Shown: positions 39,772-48,884, counted from the first letter of the stretch. The stretch: 64,000 nucleotides of DNA from Janthinobacterium sp. 67 (GCF_002797895.1 NZ_PGES01000001.1:4774001-4838000), one strand, 5' to 3'. Made by a program: numbers and translations. Notes: generated by a model not told the origin, from the letters alone.

Positions 39772-41019
39772 TCACCCCGCCATGCCGCGCAGGATCAAAC
39801 CGGTGATGTAGGCGCCATAGGTGCCCAGCGCATAGCCGAGCACGGCCAGCAGGACGCCGACGGGGGCCAGGGCCGGGTGGAAGGCGCTGGCGATGACGGG
39901 GGCCGAGGCGGCGCCGCCGATGTTCGCTTGCGATCCCACGGCCATGAAGAACAGGGGCGCGCGGATCAGCTTGGCGACGAGCAGCATCAGGCCGCCATGC
40001 ACGGCGATCCAGATCAGGCCCAGCAGGAACAGGAAAGGTTTGTCGAACAGGGCTTTCAAGTCCATGTGCATGCCGATCGTGGCCACCAGCACGTACAGCA
40101 TGGCCGAACCGATGGTCGAGGCGCCCGCGCCTTCCAGGCTGCGCGCCCGGGTAAAACTCAGCAGCAGGCCGAAGGTGGTGGCGAGCACGACGATCCAGAA
40201 GAAGTTCGACGTCAGGCTGTAGTCCTGCAAGCGCCATGCGGCGGGCAGGGTGCTGATCCAGCCGATGATGGGGCCGGCGAGGAAGTGCGACAGGCCCGTC
40301 ACGCCCAGGCCCACGCCGAGGATGATCATGATGTCGGTCAGGTTGGCCACGCGCGCGTGCTGGGCGCGGTAGCTTTCGATGCTGTCCTTGAGTGCATTGA
40401 TGGCGGACAAATCGGCGCCCGTCCAGCGGTCGAAAACGCCCGCACGGCCGGCCAGGAACAGCAGCACGGCCGTCCAGACGTTGGCCACCAGCACGTCGAC
40501 GGCGACGAACTGGCCAAACAGGGTGGCGTCCACTTCAAATACTTCCTTCATGGCCGCCTGGTTGGCGCCGCCGCCTATCCACGAGCCCGCGACAGTCGTC
40601 ATGCCGCGCCAGGTGTCGCCGGCCACCGTTTCCGGGTGGATCAAACGCAGCGCTTCGAACGAGACGAGGGCGCCCAGCATCACGCCCAGGGTGCCCGTCA
40701 AAAACATGATGATGGCCTTGGGCCCGAGGCGGATGATGCCGCCGAAATCGATGGCCACGCACAGCAGGACCAGCGCGCTGGGCAGCAGGTAGTCGCGCGC
40801 CACGGCGTACAGGCCGGAGGCGTTGCCGTCGATGATGCCGAAGGTGTTCAGCAACGCCGGGATCAGATAGCACATCAGCAGGGACGGGATATACGTGTAG
40901 AACTTTTTCCAGAAGCCGTCGGGGCGCGAGGCGCTCCAGAAGACGGCTCCCAGGGTCATGGCGAGCAGGCCGAGGACGACGGCGTCATTGGTGATCAGGG
41001 CGGGTGTGGCAGGTGGCAT
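39772..41019 (-). CDS. DUF819 family multi-pass membrane protein
   Basis: The 415-residue protein is mostly hydrophobic, with about ten predicted membrane helices (for example VVLGLLAMTLGAVF, LLPSALVLLCVAIDF, AIIMFLTGTLGVMLGALVSF and LFLLGLIWIAVHGGLMLLVA). The glycine-rich TVAGSWIGGGANQAAM between helices and FFMAVGSQANIGGAASAPVI are the conserved repeats of DUF819 (YjcL-like). The inverted-repeat pattern suggests a transporter fold related to the CPA/AT superfamily. The substrate is unknown. Confidence 0.85.
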   Translation of the reverse strand: MPPATPALITNDAVVLGLLAMTLGAVFWSASRPDGFWKKFYTYIPSLLMCYLIPALLNTFGIIDGNASGLYAVARDYLLPSALVLLCVAIDFGGIIRLGPKAIIMFLTGTLGVMLGALVSFEALRLIHPETVAGDTWRGMTTVAGSWIGGGANQAAMKEVFEVDATLFGQFVAVDVLVANVWTAVLLFLAGRAGVFDRWTGADLSAINALKDSIESYRAQHARVANLTDIMIILGVGLGVTGLSHFLAGPIIGWISTLPAAWRLQDYSLTSNFFWIVVLATTFGLLLSFTRARSLEGAGASTIGSAMLYVLVATIGMHMDLKALFDKPFLFLLGLIWIAVHGGLMLLVAKLIRAPLFFMAVGSQANIGGAASAPVIASAFHPALAPVGVLLAVLGYALGTYGAYITGLILRGMAG

Positions 41020-41202
41020 CGGGGATTCCGGTGAACGTGTCAGGGACGCACGGGATGCCGATCAGGCCCCCGGGCGCGGGTGGCCGTATCGTATAGCAAT
41101 GTTGAAGCCTAAACAAATTATTTAGGTAGTAGCAGCTGGATTTTTTCTTGTCAAATCAAACACTTGGAAACTGCTACGCTACTTGGCGCGGCAGACTGGC
41201 GG

Positions 41203-42564
41203 TTACAAATAACGGGCCAGCAAGGCTTTGTCGAGAGCGCCGTCGAGTTCGATGTGCACGAAGTGGCCGCTGCCGGGCGCCACCTGGATCTCGCCGCCGT
41301 CATCGGCCAGCATGCGGGTAATGGTGACGTCGCGGTTGCCGCCCGGATGCACGGCCTCGATGCGGTCGCCCACGGCAAAGCGGTTTTTCACTTCCACCCT
41401 GGCCCAGCCGTCCGTCACGCCCAGCACGTCGCCCACATACTGGCTGCGATCCGCCTCGGACGCGCCGCGCATGTAGTTCTGGTGCGCCTGCGTGTGGTGG
41501 CGTTGATAGAAACCGTCCGTGTAGCCGCGGTTGGCCAGGCCTTGCAGCTGGCCCAGCAGGCCGATGTCGAAAGGGCGGCCCGCGACGGCGTCATCGATGG
41601 CCTGACGGTAGACTTGCGCGGTGCGCGCCGCGTAGTACAGCGACTTGGTGCGGCCCTCGACCTTGAGCGAGTCGACGCCGATTTTCACCAGGCGCTCGAT
41701 GTGTTCGACGGCGCGCAAGTCCTTCGAATTCATAATGTAAGTGCCGTGCTCGTCTTCGAGTATCGGCATCAGCTGGCCCGGACGCTGCGCTTCTTCAATC
41801 AGATAGGGCTGGTCGGCCAGCGGGTGGCGCGGCTGCTGGTGCAGGGCGGAAAACGCGTTGTTGTCGGCCTCGGCCAGCGCCTGGTGGAATTCCAGCGGCA
41901 CCACCTGCATGCCGCCCAGGTCGCCGCTGGCGTCTTCCGTGGCGTTTTTCACCTTGTAATCCCAGCGGCAGGAATTCGTGCAGGTGCCCTGGTTCGGGTC
42001 GCGGTGGTTGAAATAGCCGGACAGCAGGCAGCGGCCCGAATAGGCGATGCACAGGGCGCCGTGGACGAAGACTTCCAGTTCCATTTCCGGGCAGCGCTGG
42101 CGGATTTCCTCGATCTCGTCGAGCGACAGTTCGCGCGACAGAATCACGCGCGTCAAACCCATGCGGTGCCAGAATTTGACGTCGGCCCAGTTGACGGCGT
42201 TCGCCTGCACGGACAAGTGCACGGGGACGTCCGGCCACTTGTCGCGCACCATCATGATCAAGCCCGGGTCGGCCATGATCAGCGCGTCCGGGCGCATGGC
42301 GATCACCGGTTCCATGTCGCGCAAATACGTTTTCAGCTTGGCGTTGTGGGCGAAGATATTGCTGGCGACAAAGAACTGCTTGCCGCGCGCATGGGCGCCA
42401 TCGATGCCCTCCTGCAAGGCTTGCAAGGTCGAAAAATCGTTATTGCGCACGCGCAAGCTGTAGCGCGGCTGGCCCGCGTAGACGGCGTCGGCGCCATAGT
42501 CGAAGGCGGCATGCATCTTGGCCAGGGAGCCGGCAGGCAGGAGAAGTTCGGGAGCGTGGCGCAT
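41203..42564 (-). CDS. trhP: U32 family protein, probable tRNA 5-hydroxyuridine modification factor (YegQ/TrhP-like)
   Basis: The 453 residues carry the U32 signature LEVFVHGALCIAYSGRCLLS followed by GYFNHRDPNQGTCTNSCRWDY, with four conserved cysteines that bind an iron-sulfur cluster. The opening ELLLPAGSLAKMHAAFDYGADAVYAG is typical of YegQ. In E. coli YegQ (TrhP) uses prephenate to hydroxylate U34 of tRNAs; orthology here is by length and motifs. Older annotations as collagenase-like peptidase are unlikely to describe the function. The gene stands alone on its strand. Confidence 0.85.
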   Translation of the reverse strand: MRHAPELLLPAGSLAKMHAAFDYGADAVYAGQPRYSLRVRNNDFSTLQALQEGIDGAHARGKQFFVASNIFAHNAKLKTYLRDMEPVIAMRPDALIMADPGLIMMVRDKWPDVPVHLSVQANAVNWADVKFWHRMGLTRVILSRELSLDEIEEIRQRCPEMELEVFVHGALCIAYSGRCLLSGYFNHRDPNQGTCTNSCRWDYKVKNATEDASGDLGGMQVVPLEFHQALAEADNNAFSALHQQPRHPLADQPYLIEEAQRPGQLMPILEDEHGTYIMNSKDLRAVEHIERLVKIGVDSLKVEGRTKSLYYAARTAQVYRQAIDDAVAGRPFDIGLLGQLQGLANRGYTDGFYQRHHTQAHQNYMRGASEADRSQYVGDVLGVTDGWARVEVKNRFAVGDRIEAVHPGGNRDVTITRMLADDGGEIQVAPGSGHFVHIELDGALDKALLARYL

Positions 42565-42736
42565 GGGCGGGGGGGCAAAGCCAGCGATTCTATGCCGCTT
42601 GGCGCGGCGATGCCTTGCCTTGGGTCAAAGGATTTGCATCCGGTGCCGTCTGGCTGCCGGTGATCGTCGTGCCTGCGGCGCTGGTGCCGCTCGTGCCGGG
42701 CCTGCGCGGGCAGAAACCGGCGCAAGCCCGGGCAGG

Positions 42737-42982
42737 CTAGTGCGCGTGCGCGGCCCCACTGCTGCCGGCCTGTCCCGTCATGGGCAGGTGTTCGGGTGGC
42801 ATGCCATCCTTGAACAGTTGACGCAGCTGCTGGCGCAGTTCCGGCGTGTCCTGGTGATGGTGTACCGAGACAGCATGCTCCACGGCAATGCCCAATAGCT
42901 CTTCCTCGCTGTCGGCCGAGATGGCCACCGAGCAATGCGTGTCGCTTGGAAATTCCCGGCAATCGATGAATTTGCGCGTCAT
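42737..42982 (-). CDS. DUF1059-like small protein
   Basis: The 81-residue protein has the CREFPSDTHCSVAISADSEEELLGIAVEHAVSVHHHQDTPEL pattern typical of DUF1059 small proteins, with two cysteines near the N-terminus and a cluster of histidines. The function is unknown; a metal-binding role is only a thought from the Cys/His content, including the C-terminal HAH. AAGGAG before ATG 42982 sets the start. It stands alone between two leftward genes. Confidence 0.75.
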   Translation of the reverse strand: MTRKFIDCREFPSDTHCSVAISADSEEELLGIAVEHAVSVHHHQDTPELRQQLRQLFKDGMPPEHLPMTGQAGSSGAAHAH

Positions 42983-43048
42983 GATCGACTCCTTTCTGCA
43001 AAGAGCGGGCACAGCACCCGCTCAATTCAGTATAGGTCGCAATCTGGC

Positions 43049-45403
43049 CTAGGCTGCGCGGCTGTTGATATCGGCCCCGTGTACCGGCAAGTGTGTCGGC
43101 TGCGCCGCAGCGGCGGGAAAATCGTCGACCTGTATCAAGCCGTCGACCAGGCGCGCATAGTCGAGCAAGGTGTTGTGCTCCTGGCAGCTGACCGAGCCCG
43201 CCGCCTTGGCTGCGGCCAGCCACTGCTGCATGGCGGACAGGCTTTGCGGCAAGTGCCGCAGGGCCGCGCCTTCGGGCGTGTCTTTCAGGCGTTTTTCGAT
43301 GTGCAGGACGTCGGGCAGCAGTACTAGTGCCCGCTCGGCGCAGGCCACGGGATCGCTGCTTTCGCTGGCGACGTGGCCGTCGCCCAGCAGGCGCTCGCGG
43401 TCGGCGCCCGGCGTTTGCAGGGCCAGCGCCACCTCGCTGCCCAGTTCGTCGGATGGCGGGCGATGGGGCAGGCCAAACGGGAACAGCAAGGTGCGCAGCA
43501 GCACGGCCAGCACGCGCGCGGGGAAATTGTCGAATACGCCCGTCAAGCCCTGCTGCGCCTTGACCAGCGCATCCTGCAGCGACCAGTGCACATAGGGCAG
43601 GTCGGCGGCGAAACGGCCATCGTCTTCGTAGCGCTTGAGCACGGACGACGCCAGGTACAGCTGCGCCAGCACGTCGCCCAGCCGGGCGGACAAGCGCTCG
43701 CGACGCTTGAGTTCGCCCCCGAGCACGAACATCGACATATCGGTCATGACGGCAAACGCCGTCGACAGCCGCGTCAGGGCGCGGTAGTAGGGCGCCAGTG
43801 CGGGCGCGCCGGCGTCGGGTGCCGCCGCCAGGCGCGCGCCGCCCAGTCCGTACCACAAGCCCCTGGCCAGGTTGCCCAGCACAAAGCCGACATGGCCAAA
43901 GAAGGCGGCATCGAAATCGCGCAAGGCCTTGCGGCCATCGTTTTCCTGGACGGCGGCCATTTCCCTGAGCACATACGGATGCGCGCGGATGGCGCCCTGA
44001 CCGAAGATGATCAGGCTGCGCGTGAGGATGTTGGCGCCTTCGACGGTAATGGCGATGGGGATTTGCTGATAGGCGCTGGCGAGGAAATTGTTGGGTCCCA
44101 CACAGATGCCCTTGCCGCCGAGGATATCCATGCCGTCATTGACGAGCGCGCGTCCCCGTTCCGTAACGTGGTATTTGACGATGGCGGAAATGACGGCCGG
44201 CTTTTCGCCCAGGTCGACGGCGTGCGCGGCCAGGGTGCGCGCCGCATCCATCAGGTACAGGTTGGCGCCCATGCGGGCCAGCGCTTCCTGCACCCCCTCG
44301 AACTTGCCGATCGGCATGTTGAACTGGCGCCGCACGGCCGCATACGCACCGGTGCCGCGCACGGCCATCTTGCCCATGCCCACGCTGGACGAGGGCAGCG
44401 AAATGGCGCGCCCGGCCGCCAGGCACTCCATCAGCATGCGCCAGCCTTTGCCCACCTGCGCCTGGCCGCCGATGACCCAGTCGATGGGAATGAACACATC
44501 GTTGCCCGACGTGGGGCCGTTCTGGAAGGCGGCGTTCAAGGGATGGTGGCGCCGGCCGATCACCACGCCGTCGTGGCTGGCGGGGATCAGCGCGCAGGTG
44601 ATGCCGGGCGCATCGTTGTCGGACAGCAGATGCTCGGGGTCGCTGGTCTGAAATGCCAGGCCCAGCAAGGTCGCCACGGGCGCCAGGGTGATGTAGCGCT
44701 TGTTCCACGTGAGGCGGAAACCCAGGGCAGGACGCCCCTCATGCACGCCCATGCAGACCACGCCCAGGTCGGGAATGGCGGCCGCGTCGGAACCCGCGTA
44801 CGGGCTGGTCAGGGCAAAGCAGGGAATCTCGGTGCCGGCGGCCAGGCGCGGCAGATAATGGTTTTTCTGTTCTTCGGTGCCGTAGTGCAGCAGCAGTTCG
44901 GCCGGCCCCAGCGAATTGGGCACCATCACGGTCACGGCCAGCGCCGAGCAGCGGCTCGACAGCTTCATCACCACTTGAGAATGCATATAGGCGGAGAACT
45001 GCTTGCCGCCGTATTGCCTGGGGATGATCATGCCGAGAAAGCCTTGCGCCTTCAGGTAGTCCCAGGCCTGGGGCGGCAAATCCTGCGTCTGCTGCGTGTC
45101 CCAGTCATCGACCAGTTCGCACAGCCGCTCGACGTCGTGATCGAGAAAATGGCGTTCCTCGGCCGTGAGCGAGGCGCGTCCATAGCCCAGCAGCCTGGAC
45201 CAGTCGGGCTTGCCGGAAAACAGCTCCGCATCCCACCACGTGGTGCCCGCCTCAAGGGCGTCGCGTTCCGTGTCGGACATGCTGGGCAGGATGCGCTTGA
45301 ACAGGGCCAGCACGTGCGGCGTAAGCAGGGCGCGGCGCACGGGGCGGACCGCGAACAATAGAACCAGGCCCAGCAGGGCCACCAGCAGAGCAATCTTGAG
45401 CAT
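43049..45403 (-). CDS. fadE: Acyl-CoA dehydrogenase, FadE type
   Basis: The 784-residue protein matches the large FadE family: an N-terminal membrane segment (LKIALLVALLGLVLLFAV), an acyl-CoA dehydrogenase core (LPPQAWDYLKAQGFLGMIIPRQYGG, ALTSPYAGSDAAAIPD, GPTSGNDVFIPIDWVIGG, GGKGICVGPNNFLA) and the C-terminal DUF1974 extension (PPSDELGSEVALALQTPGADRERL). It does the first, FAD-linked step of fatty acid beta-oxidation. AGGGAG lies before ATG 45403. The upstream side abuts the tRNA-Phe fragment, so its native promoter must lie in about 120 bp or within the old tRNA locus. Confidence 0.9.
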   Translation of the reverse strand: MLKIALLVALLGLVLLFAVRPVRRALLTPHVLALFKRILPSMSDTERDALEAGTTWWDAELFSGKPDWSRLLGYGRASLTAEERHFLDHDVERLCELVDDWDTQQTQDLPPQAWDYLKAQGFLGMIIPRQYGGKQFSAYMHSQVVMKLSSRCSALAVTVMVPNSLGPAELLLHYGTEEQKNHYLPRLAAGTEIPCFALTSPYAGSDAAAIPDLGVVCMGVHEGRPALGFRLTWNKRYITLAPVATLLGLAFQTSDPEHLLSDNDAPGITCALIPASHDGVVIGRRHHPLNAAFQNGPTSGNDVFIPIDWVIGGQAQVGKGWRMLMECLAAGRAISLPSSSVGMGKMAVRGTGAYAAVRRQFNMPIGKFEGVQEALARMGANLYLMDAARTLAAHAVDLGEKPAVISAIVKYHVTERGRALVNDGMDILGGKGICVGPNNFLASAYQQIPIAITVEGANILTRSLIIFGQGAIRAHPYVLREMAAVQENDGRKALRDFDAAFFGHVGFVLGNLARGLWYGLGGARLAAAPDAGAPALAPYYRALTRLSTAFAVMTDMSMFVLGGELKRRERLSARLGDVLAQLYLASSVLKRYEDDGRFAADLPYVHWSLQDALVKAQQGLTGVFDNFPARVLAVLLRTLLFPFGLPHRPPSDELGSEVALALQTPGADRERLLGDGHVASESSDPVACAERALVLLPDVLHIEKRLKDTPEGAALRHLPQSLSAMQQWLAAAKAAGSVSCQEHNTLLDYARLVDGLIQVDDFPAAAAQPTHLPVHGADINSRAA

Positions 45404-45482
45404 GCGATATCTCCCTGTTATATGACAACAGGATAGGCCGAGATGGCCGATGTTACTGTGCGGTATAGCGCATACGCACAAC

Positions 45483-45505
45483 GCCAACCCGAAGGTTGGC
45501 TTTTT
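45483..45505 (+). terminator. Hairpin with T-tract next to the tRNA-Phe fragment
   Basis: GCCAACC and GGTTGGC pair around CGAA and are followed by TTTTTA on the rightward strand. An almost identical stem (AACGCCAACC) lies beside the second tRNA-Phe at 59.26 kb, so it belongs to the original tRNA-Phe downstream region. Confidence 0.5.
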
Positions 45506-45525
45506 ACTATGTCCTGCTGAATTCT

Positions 45526-45559
45526 TGGTGGCCCGGGGCGGAATCGAACCACCGATACA
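45526..45559 (-). pseudogene. 3' fragment of tRNA-Phe (island attachment site, attL-like)
   Basis: These 34 nt are identical but for one base (45556) to the 3' end of the intact tRNA-Phe at 47459-47492, covering the CCA end, acceptor 3' strand and most of the T-arm. The D-arm and anticodon arm are absent. Together with the intact tRNA it forms the direct repeat that brackets a 1.9 kb island; four more shared nt (TTCT) extend it outward. Confidence 0.85.
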
Positions 45560-45682
45560 GGGGGGCAATTTATGAGCCAAGCCCTACGCGATGACGCGAT
45601 AGGCGTGCCCGAGCGCAGTCTGATTGGCATAGATGGCCATGCTAAGTTGCAGTGCACCGCTAGTAGCGATAGCCGTCGCTGC

Positions 45683-46093
45683 TTATTTCGTCTTGTAAGC
45701 CTCTTTTTGGAACGCGATGCCAAAAAAAGCCGGTTCAGCAGGCTTTTCCCGACCACGATAGTAGGAGATAACGGCCCAGTTAGATGACATACTGTTGGGT
45801 GCCCACTCCACCTGCGACTTTATGGGAGAGCCGACGACTTCCGCAATAATCGTATGTCGCGTCAACTTATCAAGGGAGAACGTTCCAACCTTAACTGGAA
45901 CGCTCGGCGAGTCGCCCGCATTGCCTTGTGAAGGCATGCCCTGATAAACCAATTTCCTGTCCAGGTAAATGCGAATCGCGACGTGCGGATCCGCATTCAC
46001 AAGCTGTAGCGACACGTCGGATTGCAGCGGCGTCGTGGCATGACCCATCAACGAAACACCAAGAAAAACGGAGGCCAGGACGCCGCGTCGCAT
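45683..46093 (-). CDS. Small exported protein of unknown function
   Basis: The 136-residue product has a signal peptide (GVLASVFLGVSLMGHA). The mature part contains VSLQLVNADPHVAIRIYLDRKLVYQG and ends FFGIAFQKEAYKTK; no family is recognised, though the strand pattern resembles a small beta-sandwich. ATG 46093 overlaps the stop of the metalloprotease gene (TAATG), so translation is coupled and the two proteins probably work together. Confidence 0.65.
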   Translation of the reverse strand: MRRGVLASVFLGVSLMGHATTPLQSDVSLQLVNADPHVAIRIYLDRKLVYQGMPSQGNAGDSPSVPVKVGTFSLDKLTRHTIIAEVVGSPIKSQVEWAPNSMSSNWAVISYYRGREKPAEPAFFGIAFQKEAYKTK

Positions 46094-47031
46094 TAGGCGC
46101 TCATCAGTGCATTGTTGGGTGCCGGGCGTGCGCGACGGCGGCCAAAGCCGATAACCGTGGCCAGGCCCAAGATCATCATGGCCCAGGATGTCGGTTCCGG
46201 TACTGGAGAAACAGTTGCGCTCGGGTCGAGGTTGATCTGCGAGCTGGTGCAGCCCTGGATCTGGCACACGGCCAGGATGTCTACGCCCGACAGCAAAGCA
46301 CGTTCGCCGGCATTAAAACCTGGCAAGGCCAACGAGGTGTTGTTGAAGAACCCGTTGTCGGCAATACCGTCAATATGGGTGCCGCTGACGGCCACGCCAA
46401 AGCTGGCGGGTAAGCCGGAAAGCGATGAGGAAATTTCCAACATATCTCCCGTTGCATTGATGACGTTGTCAAAACGTTGAGTACCGGATGAAAAGCCCAG
46501 CGAGTGCTCTGCCTCGTGCAGTATCAGCGTCAGAAAATCATACCCGCCAGAGGCGGCTGTTGTGTTCGCAGCGCCAAACCGGCTGATGTTAACACTGCCG
46601 CCGCCCAGTGTAGCATTGACCGACGCGATGTTGAACTCGGAGTTGTCGGTTGGCGTTGTGTCCAAAAACAAGGAGGTTGCCGTGTTATCGACAATGATGG
46701 TCGTCGTTAAAGGACGACCATTGGCATCAGTCGTGTCGATAATGGAGGTTCCAGCTGCCGAACGGCTCGAAAGATCGCCCAGCTTGAAAGTAATGGTGGT
46801 CGTCAATGGCAGCAGGACCGCATTGCTCCAATAGTTCAGAGCGGTCTGAGTGTTGTATTGAAACAGGCTGGTGACATCGGTCGCGCCTGTGGAGTGGGTG
46901 TTCGACAGCATGCCCGAGAGGTTTTGATACACGGTGCCAAGCTGCGAGTAGTCGGCGTTCACGGTCATTGCCGATGCGTGTGCCGCACCACAAGCCAAAG
47001 CTAAAGCAATAACAACCTTTTTCAAATTCAT
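46093..47031 (-). CDS. PEP-CTERM zinc metalloprotease
   Basis: The 312-residue precursor has a signal peptide (KVVIALALACGAAHASA), a metzincin-like zinc site (LTLILHEAEHSLGFSSG, HExxHxxGF form), and a C-terminal sorting signal with VPEPTSW, a hydrophobic helix (AMMILGLATVIGF) and basic GRRRARP end. This combination fits the NF038122-like family of PEP-CTERM metalloproteases. It should be exported, processed by exosortase and released or anchored at the surface. No exosortase is in the window. It lies in the tRNA-Phe island. Confidence 0.82.
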   Translation of the reverse strand: MNLKKVVIALALACGAAHASAMTVNADYSQLGTVYQNLSGMLSNTHSTGATDVTSLFQYNTQTALNYWSNAVLLPLTTTITFKLGDLSSRSAAGTSIIDTTDANGRPLTTTIIVDNTATSLFLDTTPTDNSEFNIASVNATLGGGSVNISRFGAANTTAASGGYDFLTLILHEAEHSLGFSSGTQRFDNVINATGDMLEISSSLSGLPASFGVAVSGTHIDGIADNGFFNNTSLALPGFNAGERALLSGVDILAVCQIQGCTSSQINLDPSATVSPVPEPTSWAMMILGLATVIGFGRRRARPAPNNALMSA

Positions 47032-47416
47032 ATAATTCCCGATAATTTTAATTTATTGTAAATATTTCCCAAGGATCAAGGAAATATCGCATAATGACCA
47101 GTTGCGTTACAATTATGGCACTACAATTATCAATAATACATGTCTTATAAACATCGGTAAATAGATATAATTTTTACATGCTTTTTGTTTTAGCCTTGAC
47201 ATTCATGCGCCATTCAGCGTTTATCGGGTCAATAGCACGGCAAGGTGGGCAACGCACATACCTGATGCCGCCCTACAGCACCTACACGCTGTCGTCGAGG
47301 GGTGACAGGCGTCCTTTACGTTAATTGCAGAAGCGTTCGGGGCAGGCGGGGGGAGGGATTTGGTAGAGGCTGGCCGGAAATCGACCTGATCGAGGACTGT
47401 GCATCCCCAAAACGAC
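47032..47416. other. AT-rich intergenic region inside the island
   Basis: No gene is supported. The part from 47040 to 47200 is strongly AT-rich and upstream of the metalloprotease, so it probably contains its promoter. From 47220 to 47400 no repeat or hairpin stands out. Confidence 0.4.
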
Positions 47417-47442
47417 AACGCCCACTTCGATGAGTGGGCGTT
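47411..47442 (-). terminator. Terminator downstream of tRNA-Phe
   Basis: AACGCCCACT and AGTGGGCGTT pair around a 6-nt loop; on the leftward strand GTCGTTTT follows. It lies 17 nt after the tRNA-Phe 3' end. Confidence 0.7.
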
Positions 47443-47458
47443 GCGTGAATGATGTTCT

Positions 47459-47534
47459 TGGTGGCCCGGGGCGGAATCGAACCACCGACACAAGGATTTT
47501 CAATCCTCTGCTCTACCGACTGAGCTACCAGGCC
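47459..47534 (-). tRNA. tRNA-Phe (anticodon GAA)
   Basis: Read leftwards, the gene folds into a full cloverleaf with 5' GGCCTGG acceptor strand, D-arm GCTCAGTCGGTAGAGC, anticodon arm GGATTGAAAATCC with GAA anticodon, T-arm with GGTTCGATTCC, and the CCA end encoded. It is the intact tRNA at the right border of the small island. Confidence 0.96.
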
Positions 47535-47652
47535 AAGGCGGCGAATTATAGCAGAAAGACTTTCCACCTGACCAGAGCTAGCTGTGTTCAAATGCAACAG
47601 ATGGCCAAAACATGGTGTTTTGGCATCCTTGTATGAACTGAAGGGAATGGCG

Positions 47653-48423
47653 ATGCAGCGACGTAATGGCGTGCAATGGCTGGTGCTGGGCGGCTTGTTC
47701 AGCGTGGTGTGCGGTGTGGCGCGAGCCGATGGGCTGGCCGATCTGAATGCGGCGCTGGCGCGGCTGCAGGGGCAGACGCCGATCAAGGCGCAGGTGGAAT
47801 CGAAAAGCTGGCGCCGCGAAGGCGAGGGCAAGGAGGCGGAAGAAGACAGCGGCCAGGCCACGGTCACCGTCGACGGCGGGCCGGCGGGCTTGCAGGTGCT
47901 CTATGGCAAGGAGTTGCTGGCGAAAGTGGAGGCCGAGCAGCGCGCCAAGGTGAAAGATCCCAAGGTCAAGACGCCGATCGGCTTTGCGCTGGGGGAAATG
48001 AAGGCGACGGAGCTGCGCTCGATGGTGTCGGCGGCGGACGCTCTGTCGCGCGAGATCGAGGAAGCCGTGTTCAGCGGCGAAAAGGTCGACAGCTACAAGG
48101 GCAAGCCGGCGCGCCTGCTCAGCTTTACCTTGTCGCTCGACAAGGTGCCTGAGAAAGACCGCAAGTATGTGAAGAAGTTTGAAGGCGGCATCGAGGTGTG
48201 GATCGCCGCGGATGGCACGCCGCTGGCCAGCCGTTTCCACTTTGACGTCAGCGGGCGCGCCTTTGTCGTCGTCAGCTTTACGCAAAAGACGGACGAGACG
48301 CGCCAGTATGGCGTCAGCGGCGACCATTTATTGTTGCTGCGCAAGGAGAGCAAGAATGCCACCTCGGGCGCGGGCGAGAAGGTGGAAAGCAAGATCGTCA
48401 AGACTTTGCAATTGCAGTCCTGA
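47653..48423 (+). CDS. Exported protein of unknown function
   Basis: A 256-residue precursor with a signal peptide (WLVLGGLFSVVCGVARA). The mature protein is charged and helical at first (ALARLQGQTPIKAQVESKSWRREGEGKEAEE), then beta-rich with KPARLLSFTLSLDKVPEKDRKYVKKFEGGIEVWI. I recognise no family. AAGGG at 47641-47645 favours ATG 47653 over 47647. It sits rightward of tRNA-Phe and is convergent with a small lipoprotein gene. Confidence 0.65.
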   Translation: MQRRNGVQWLVLGGLFSVVCGVARADGLADLNAALARLQGQTPIKAQVESKSWRREGEGKEAEEDSGQATVTVDGGPAGLQVLYGKELLAKVEAEQRAKVKDPKVKTPIGFALGEMKATELRSMVSAADALSREIEEAVFSGEKVDSYKGKPARLLSFTLSLDKVPEKDRKYVKKFEGGIEVWIAADGTPLASRFHFDVSGRAFVVVSFTQKTDETRQYGVSGDHLLLLRKESKNATSGAGEKVESKIVKTLQLQS

Positions 48424-48443
48424 CGTGTTGCCGCATCATTCCC

Positions 48444-48884
48444 TTACATGGCGGCGTTGCCGCCCATGGCGCTCTTTTGCAGCACGCAGCGTCCCGCTTC
48501 GCAGGTGGCGCCCGGGTCCGTGACGATGGAGCAGGTCGACATCATGCCGTCCGCCTGCTGCTGCTTGCGGCTGGCCTCGGCTTGCGCCTGGGCCAGGGCC
48601 TTGAGTTTCTTGCCGTCATTGTTCTTGCTGGACCAGGCCAGGTAGCGCTCGGGTCCGCCGCAAGCCTTGGCGCCGATGGCGATGGTTTGACATTGCTGCG
48701 TGGAATCGCAGGCGGCGGCGCCCACCTCCGCCTGGATTTGCGCCAGCAAGCCGGCATTGCCGGGGGCGGGCGGCGCATCGTCTTGCGTGGGGGCGCTGCC
48801 GCAGGCGCTGGCGGCCAGCAGCAGGACGCTGGCGCAGGCGGCGCGCAGCAGTGGCAAAAGGGTGGAGTAGGTAGGTGTGTGCAT
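48444..48884 (-). CDS. Small lipoprotein of unknown function
   Basis: The 146-residue precursor has a lipobox (LLLAASAC) after a long leader. The mature part has six cysteines in a CDSTQQCQTI, KACGG, STCSIV, CEAGRC pattern, suggesting disulfide bonds in the periplasm. No family is recognised. It is convergent with the upstream exported-protein gene, 20 bp apart. Confidence 0.65.
   Translation of the reverse strand: MHTPTYSTLLPLLRAACASVLLLAASACGSAPTQDDAPPAPGNAGLLAQIQAEVGAAACDSTQQCQTIAIGAKACGGPERYLAWSSKNNDGKKLKALAQAQAEASRKQQQADGMMSTCSIVTDPGATCEAGRCVLQKSAMGGNAAM

Larger units (their letters stand above)
45560..47458. mobile_element. Small genomic island (remnant) at tRNA-Phe
   Basis: The segment lies between the tRNA-Phe 3' fragment and the intact tRNA-Phe, the standard outcome of integration into a tRNA 3' end. 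It holds two leftward genes (a PEP-CTERM metalloprotease and a small exported protein). By eye it is less GC-rich than the surroundings, most so at 47040-47200. It has no integrase, so it is either decayed or was moved by an enzyme encoded elsewhere. Confidence 0.65.

Noticed and set aside
45404..45580. N-terminal extension of FadE through the tRNA fragment
   Set aside because: The extension translates tRNA and terminator sequence; ATG 45403 has AGGGAG and starts the membrane segment.
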